Shown piece by piece: positions 22,178 to 24,316 of a DNA stretch of 24,316 nt. The position numbers and the translations under genes are program-made. Each line of letters starts with the position of its first letter. Position 1 is the first letter of the stretch. The stretch is from positions 1 through 24,316 of IMG/VR virus record IMGVR_UViG_3300050821_000967, one strand, 5' to 3'. The notes under the pieces are model-generated. The model searched no databases, was not told the origin of the DNA, and saw only the letters and a list, made by a program, of their open reading frames with translations. This DNA is from a virus.

Positions 22178-22356
22178 TACTCAGCCGCCTGCTTGAGCGG
22201 TATAGGCTCGACGAGAAAGGTAACGACGATGCGCCCGGTCACCGGATCGTAGGCGACCAGGAAATCATTGGGCACGACGATCAGACCATGCTTTTCGCCA
22301 TGAGGCTGAATCAGCGCAGGCAAAGTCTTGGTGAATTGCTTGGTCTGGTCGTTCAT
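22177..22356 (-). CDS. 59-aa protein of unknown function
   Basis: ATG at 22356 to TAA at 22177-22179, read on the minus strand. The sequence is MNDQTKQFTKTLPALIQPHG followed by a predicted beta region (HGLIVVPNDFLVAYD, RIVVTFLVEPIPL). It shares one base with the nuclease start (TAATG) and starts 4 nt after the upstream stop. It tiles exactly into the operon, which is the main support. It is possibly a small antiparallel-sheet protein; no family is recognised. Confidence 0.7.
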   Translation of the reverse strand: MNDQTKQFTKTLPALIQPHGEKHGLIVVPNDFLVAYDPVTGRIVVTFLVEPIPLKQAAE

Positions 22357-22359
22357 CGC

Positions 22360-22725
22360 TTACTCCGCTGCTCGCTGATAGCCGCTCGTCAGTCCGTAGA
22401 GGCCTTCGCCCACACGCTCGATGACGCGGCCCTTCTGCAGCGCCGCCAGGCCGGTCGACAGCGAGCCTGCCGCCAGCCCCTTAGCCTCGAGAGCCTCCTT
22501 AAGCTCCTTGGCGGTCAGAGGGCCGTTCTGCAGCGAGGCGAGAATGGTGTCGTTGACCTTTGAACCGCGCGCCGGGCGTCCCGGAGCGGCGACGCTCATC
22601 GGCTGACCGCCGACCGGCGTGGTGGTGATGACGACCGATTCGACCAGAGGGCCGATCTCCTCGATGAACCGAGCCAGCTGCTCGGCGTTCTGCATCTTGA
22701 TGGTCGCGCTATAGGTGTTCTTCAT
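22360..22725 (-). CDS. N-terminal alpha/beta domain plus C-terminal winged helix
   Basis: The protein has 121 aa. The ATG at 22725 overlaps the upstream TGA (ATGA) and is preceded by a weak GAAGTG SD; an upstream extension to 22761 is unlikely. Residues 1-45 (MKNTYSATIKMQNAEQLARF to the VESVVITTTPVGG region) form a small alpha/beta unit. A basic linker APGRPARG follows, then a winged helix (KVNDTILASLQNGPLTAKEL, RVIERVGEGLYGLT). The arrangement resembles the 20365-20754 protein. It is probably a nucleic-acid-binding regulator; the target is unknown. Confidence 0.7.
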   Translation of the reverse strand: MKNTYSATIKMQNAEQLARFIEEIGPLVESVVITTTPVGGQPMSVAAPGRPARGSKVNDTILASLQNGPLTAKELKEALEAKGLAAGSLSTGLAALQKGRVIERVGEGLYGLTSGYQRAAE

Positions 22726-22937
22726 TTCACTTCTCTGTTTGGCACCTTGGTACCGGACCAATCACCGTAGATTTCGAGCGCGCACCGCATGGCCCGGCTC
22801 GCCATCTTCAAATGAACCCCCTGCTTTAGTAGGTCATCTGTGTTTCTGACAATGTCCAAATGCTCGATCACGATCTCCAGCACCTCGTCCAGAGTGACCA
22901 TGTAGGGGTAGCTCAAACCGTCATCATCTTCGTCCAT
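22722..22937 (-). CDS. Small acidic helical protein
   Basis: The protein has 71 aa. The ATG at 22937 has an AAGGACGC SD context, lies inside the end of the upstream gene (25-nt overlap) and finishes in an ATGA overlap with the next gene. The acidic start (MDEDDDG) is followed by helices VTLDEVLEIVIEHLDIVRN and LKMASRAMRCALEIYGD. The family is unknown. An adaptor or inhibitor role cannot be judged from sequence. Confidence 0.65.
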   Translation of the reverse strand: MDEDDDGLSYPYMVTLDEVLEIVIEHLDIVRNTDDLLKQGVHLKMASRAMRCALEIYGDWSGTKVPNREVK

Positions 22938-23335
22938 GCGTCCTTGTGAGCCTCCTCTATGGTCGAAAACCGGCCCGACCATTCCTCGACCCCGCTGGTG
23001 ATGCCGACCCGCAGCCAGCCATAGGTCGGCGTCTTCTTGTGTTTGAACAGCACCACTCGATAGGCGCGGTTCTTGTAGGTGAAACTGTGGACGAAGTTGC
23101 CGTTGGCCGACTTGCCCCAGTTGCGCAGCGACATGAAGGTGTATTGTACGTACTGATCCGAATTCCGCATGCGCGGATTGGGTGGATTCTGCGGCTCGTC
23201 CGGGATGTCGTGGAACGTCGGCTCTTCGGTCTTCTCGTAGCGACGCAGGATCTCGAGCGCGATCATGCGCGTCGCCGGATCGCCGCGCGTGTCCGAGGCC
23301 AGCGCGCGAATCTTGGCGAGACGTTGCGGCGTCAT
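22913..23335 (-). CDS. Protein of unknown function, helical N-terminus and beta C-terminus
   Basis: The protein has 140 aa. The ATG at 23335 shares a base with the upstream TGA (TGATG). No strong SD is visible, so it probably depends on coupling; an upstream in-frame start (23365) overlaps the neighbour. The N-terminal helix (TPQRLAKIRALASD, then DPATRMIALEILRRYEK) resembles the helical start of DUF2786-like proteins. The rest is beta-rich with many aromatic residues (FTYKNRAYRVVLFKHKKT, YGWLRVG). No catalytic motif is recognised. Confidence 0.65.
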   Translation of the reverse strand: MTPQRLAKIRALASDTRGDPATRMIALEILRRYEKTEEPTFHDIPDEPQNPPNPRMRNSDQYVQYTFMSLRNWGKSANGNFVHSFTYKNRAYRVVLFKHKKTPTYGWLRVGITSGVEEWSGRFSTIEEAHKDAWTKMMTV

Positions 23336-23592
23336 CAAACAAGTCCGGCGCCTTTGAGCTGACAAATGCGTTGCAGCAAATAGAGCAGCGTCGTGGTTGG
23401 GTCAGGAGCCATCCATTTTTCGCTGAACATTCCGTGCGCTACGCGCGCGGCGATCGACAGACGCATGATGTTGCGACCGCGCTCGTCGTAATAGGGGCCA
23501 AGCGCGTTCGTGATCATCGCCTCGGCCTCGGCCCAAGTTTCTGGGACTTCGGCGACGAGCCGGTTTTTACCGCCGGTAATGACGAATTTCAT
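23335..23592 (-). CDS. Small protein of unknown function
   Basis: The protein has 85 aa and starts after a strong purine-rich SD (GGTGGATGGGGA). It overlaps the upstream stop (ATGA). A beta start (MKFVITGGKNRLVAEVP) and an amphipathic helix (TWAEAEAMITNALG) are followed by ARVAHGMFSEKWMAPDPTTT and a C-terminal helix LLYLLQRICQLK. The family is not recognised. It lies in the early block between two other small unknown genes. Confidence 0.65.
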   Translation of the reverse strand: MKFVITGGKNRLVAEVPETWAEAEAMITNALGPYYDERGRNIMRLSIAARVAHGMFSEKWMAPDPTTTLLYLLQRICQLKGAGLV

Positions 23593-23792
23593 TCCCCATC
23601 CACCTCTTCGAACCTAAGCCACCGGATCTCGCAGCCACATCGGCGCGCCATCAGACCGATGATCTCGATCATCATCTCTTCTTGCTCTTTACGTGAAAGC
23701 TCTGGGAAGGCGTCGAGCAGGGCGAGCTTGATCACCCCATGGTTAACGATCGCCGTAACCTTGACGTAGTTCTCTGGACTGAGCTGTGGCAT
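23589..23792 (-). CDS. Small helical protein, unknown
   Basis: The protein has 67 aa. The ATG at 23792 is preceded by AAGGCGCC at SD distance and by a 92-nt hairpin-rich leader (23793-23884). The sequence is mostly helical (VKVTAIVNHGVIKLALLDAF, then LSRKEQEEMMIEIIGLMARR) with two Cys near the C-terminus (RCGCEI). It is the first gene after the only gap in this part of the operon, and overlaps the next gene by 4 nt. The function is unknown. Confidence 0.65.
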   Translation of the reverse strand: MPQLSPENYVKVTAIVNHGVIKLALLDAFPELSRKEQEEMMIEIIGLMARRCGCEIRWLRFEEVDGE

Positions 23793-23884
23793 TTAGGCGC
23801 CTTGAATTTGCGGAGGAGCTCGCCCGCAATCGGGGGGCGAAAGGTGGGGCAAGCTCCTCCTACCCCTGCTCGCTTGCAGGGGGT
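23793..23884 (-). other. Structured leader: two strong hairpins and a possible 19-aa leader peptide
   Basis: Hairpin A (23863-23882) has a perfect 7-bp stem, CCCCTGC/GCAGGGG, with a 6-nt loop, beginning 2 nt after the upstream stop. Hairpin B has 9-bp arms at 23812-23820 and 23852-23860 (ggaggagct/agctcctcc) enclosing a nested 5-bp stem (23821-23825 with 23835-23839). No U run follows either, so simple intrinsic termination is unlikely. The transcribed strand carries TAGGAGG in the outer arm, and a TTG-initiated 19-codon frame (23852-23793, MPHLSPPDCGRAPPQIQGA) ends with TAA directly adjacent to the next gene's ATG. Whether the frame is translated is unknown. Confidence 0.55.
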
Positions 23885-24316
23885 TCAGAATGGGATTTCT
23901 TCCCCGTCCTCCATTTTGTCAGCGAAGTCGCGTTTGGAGCCTTCGGTGCGCCGCTCGGTGTTGATGTCGTCGGCCTCGCCCTCAAAGTCGGTGACGAAGC
24001 CAGACTTCGCATATTGGTCGTAGAGGGCGCGCGTGAACTTGCCCTCCTCTTCGTCCTGCAGGTTGCCAACATACTGATATTCATAGGTAAAATAGGGATC
24101 CCCGGTCGGCCCGGTCTTGCGCTGCACGACGATCCGGTACCGCTGGAAATACTGGTCGACGCCGACTGCGCGCGTGGTCGAAATGAAGTTCTGGGTCGGC
24201 GTCACGCCGGTGCGCGCGTTGGTGAACACGCACAATTGCTTCTGGCCGTTCGGTAGATCGATGAGCCAGAGCACATCGTAGGTCAAAGTGGCTGCGGGCT
24301 TCGAACTCGGATCATC
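23885..24316 (-). CDS. Probable single-stranded-DNA-binding-type protein, 5' end cut by the window edge
   Basis: The minus-strand frame is open to the last base (24316), so the start lies outside the window; the TTG at 24286 has no SD. The visible 143 residues have a beta-rich first two thirds (LTYDVLWLIDLPNG, YRIVVQRKTGPTGDPYFTYE) and an acidic C-terminal region. It ends in KMEDGEEIPF, very like the acidic tip of bacterial SSB proteins (DDDIPF). SSB tips recruit replication and repair partners. I do not recognise the body as a standard OB fold, so the binding role is inferred from the tail and from its place at the head of the replication-type block. Another protein using the same tip to dock on host SSB partners is possible. 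Confidence 0.55.
   Translation of the reverse strand, partial: DDPSSKPAATLTYDVLWLIDLPNGQKQLCVFTNARTGVTPTQNFISTTRAVGVDQYFQRYRIVVQRKTGPTGDPYFTYEYQYVGNLQDEEEGKFTRALYDQYAKSGFVTDFEGEADDINTERRTEGSKRDFADKMEDGEEIPF

Noticed and set aside
1-24316. CRISPR array, tRNA, IS element or attachment site
   Set aside because: No regularly spaced identical repeats, cloverleaf-like segments, transposase motifs or flanking direct repeats were seen by reading both strands.

Overview
The window looks like part of a tailed-phage genome, or of a prophage. It has two blocks of genes facing each other: a virion block on the plus strand (3-17312) and an early/DNA-metabolism block on the minus strand (24316-17309). Their stop codons overlap at 17309-17312. 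Genes are packed with ATGA, GTGA, TAATG or TGATG stop/start junctions, GC is high, and ATG and GTG starts are mixed. A SU10-type major capsid protein, an adaptor protein and a large nozzle-like protein, with no tape measure, sheath or tail-tube gene, suggest a short-tailed (podovirus-like) phage. The host is probably an alphaproteobacterium. This is inferred from the GC-rich coding style and from a PEPxxWA-type PEP-CTERM signal, which is common in that class. Portal, terminase, DNA polymerase and integrase are not in the window.

Plus strand, left to right: a 5'-truncated scaffolding-like protein; the major capsid protein; a small head-associated protein; a lysis cassette embedded in the head/tail region (GH19 endolysin plus two small membrane proteins, one holin-like and one DUF3309-like); a proline-rich protein; the adaptor; a receptor-binding set (small fibre-associated protein, a mosaic protein, a 682-aa repeat-bearing tail fibre, a small acidic protein, a Gly-rich adhesin-like protein); the 611-aa nozzle candidate; and a run of probable internal or ejected virion proteins. 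That run includes a GNAT-like small protein, a Gln-rich protein with a C-terminal S74 chaperone domain, a lytic transglycosylase, low-complexity proteins, and a Gly/Ala-rich membrane-active candidate with a duplicated NPFDQFDA motif.

Minus strand, in transcription order (right to left): a 3' gene fragment with an SSB-like acidic EEIPF tip; a 92-nt spacer with two strong hairpins; several small unknown proteins; two proteins with a C-terminal winged helix; a PD-(D/E)XK/VRR-NUC-like nuclease; zinc-ribbon and membrane microproteins, several under 60 aa; an XRE-type DNA-binding protein; a stand-alone RNA polymerase alpha-CTD-like protein coupled to a SNF2-type helicase; and finally a secreted PEP-CTERM protein and a small membrane protein.

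The most unusual items are the PEP-CTERM surface protein in a phage early operon, the alpha-CTD mimic that keeps the DNA-contacting residues of the bacterial domain, and two structured spacers (14464-14565 and 23793-23884) in an otherwise almost gapless genome. No tRNA, rRNA, CRISPR array, IS element, attachment site or convincing sigma70 promoter was seen. No gene-free stretch exceeds about 150 nt.
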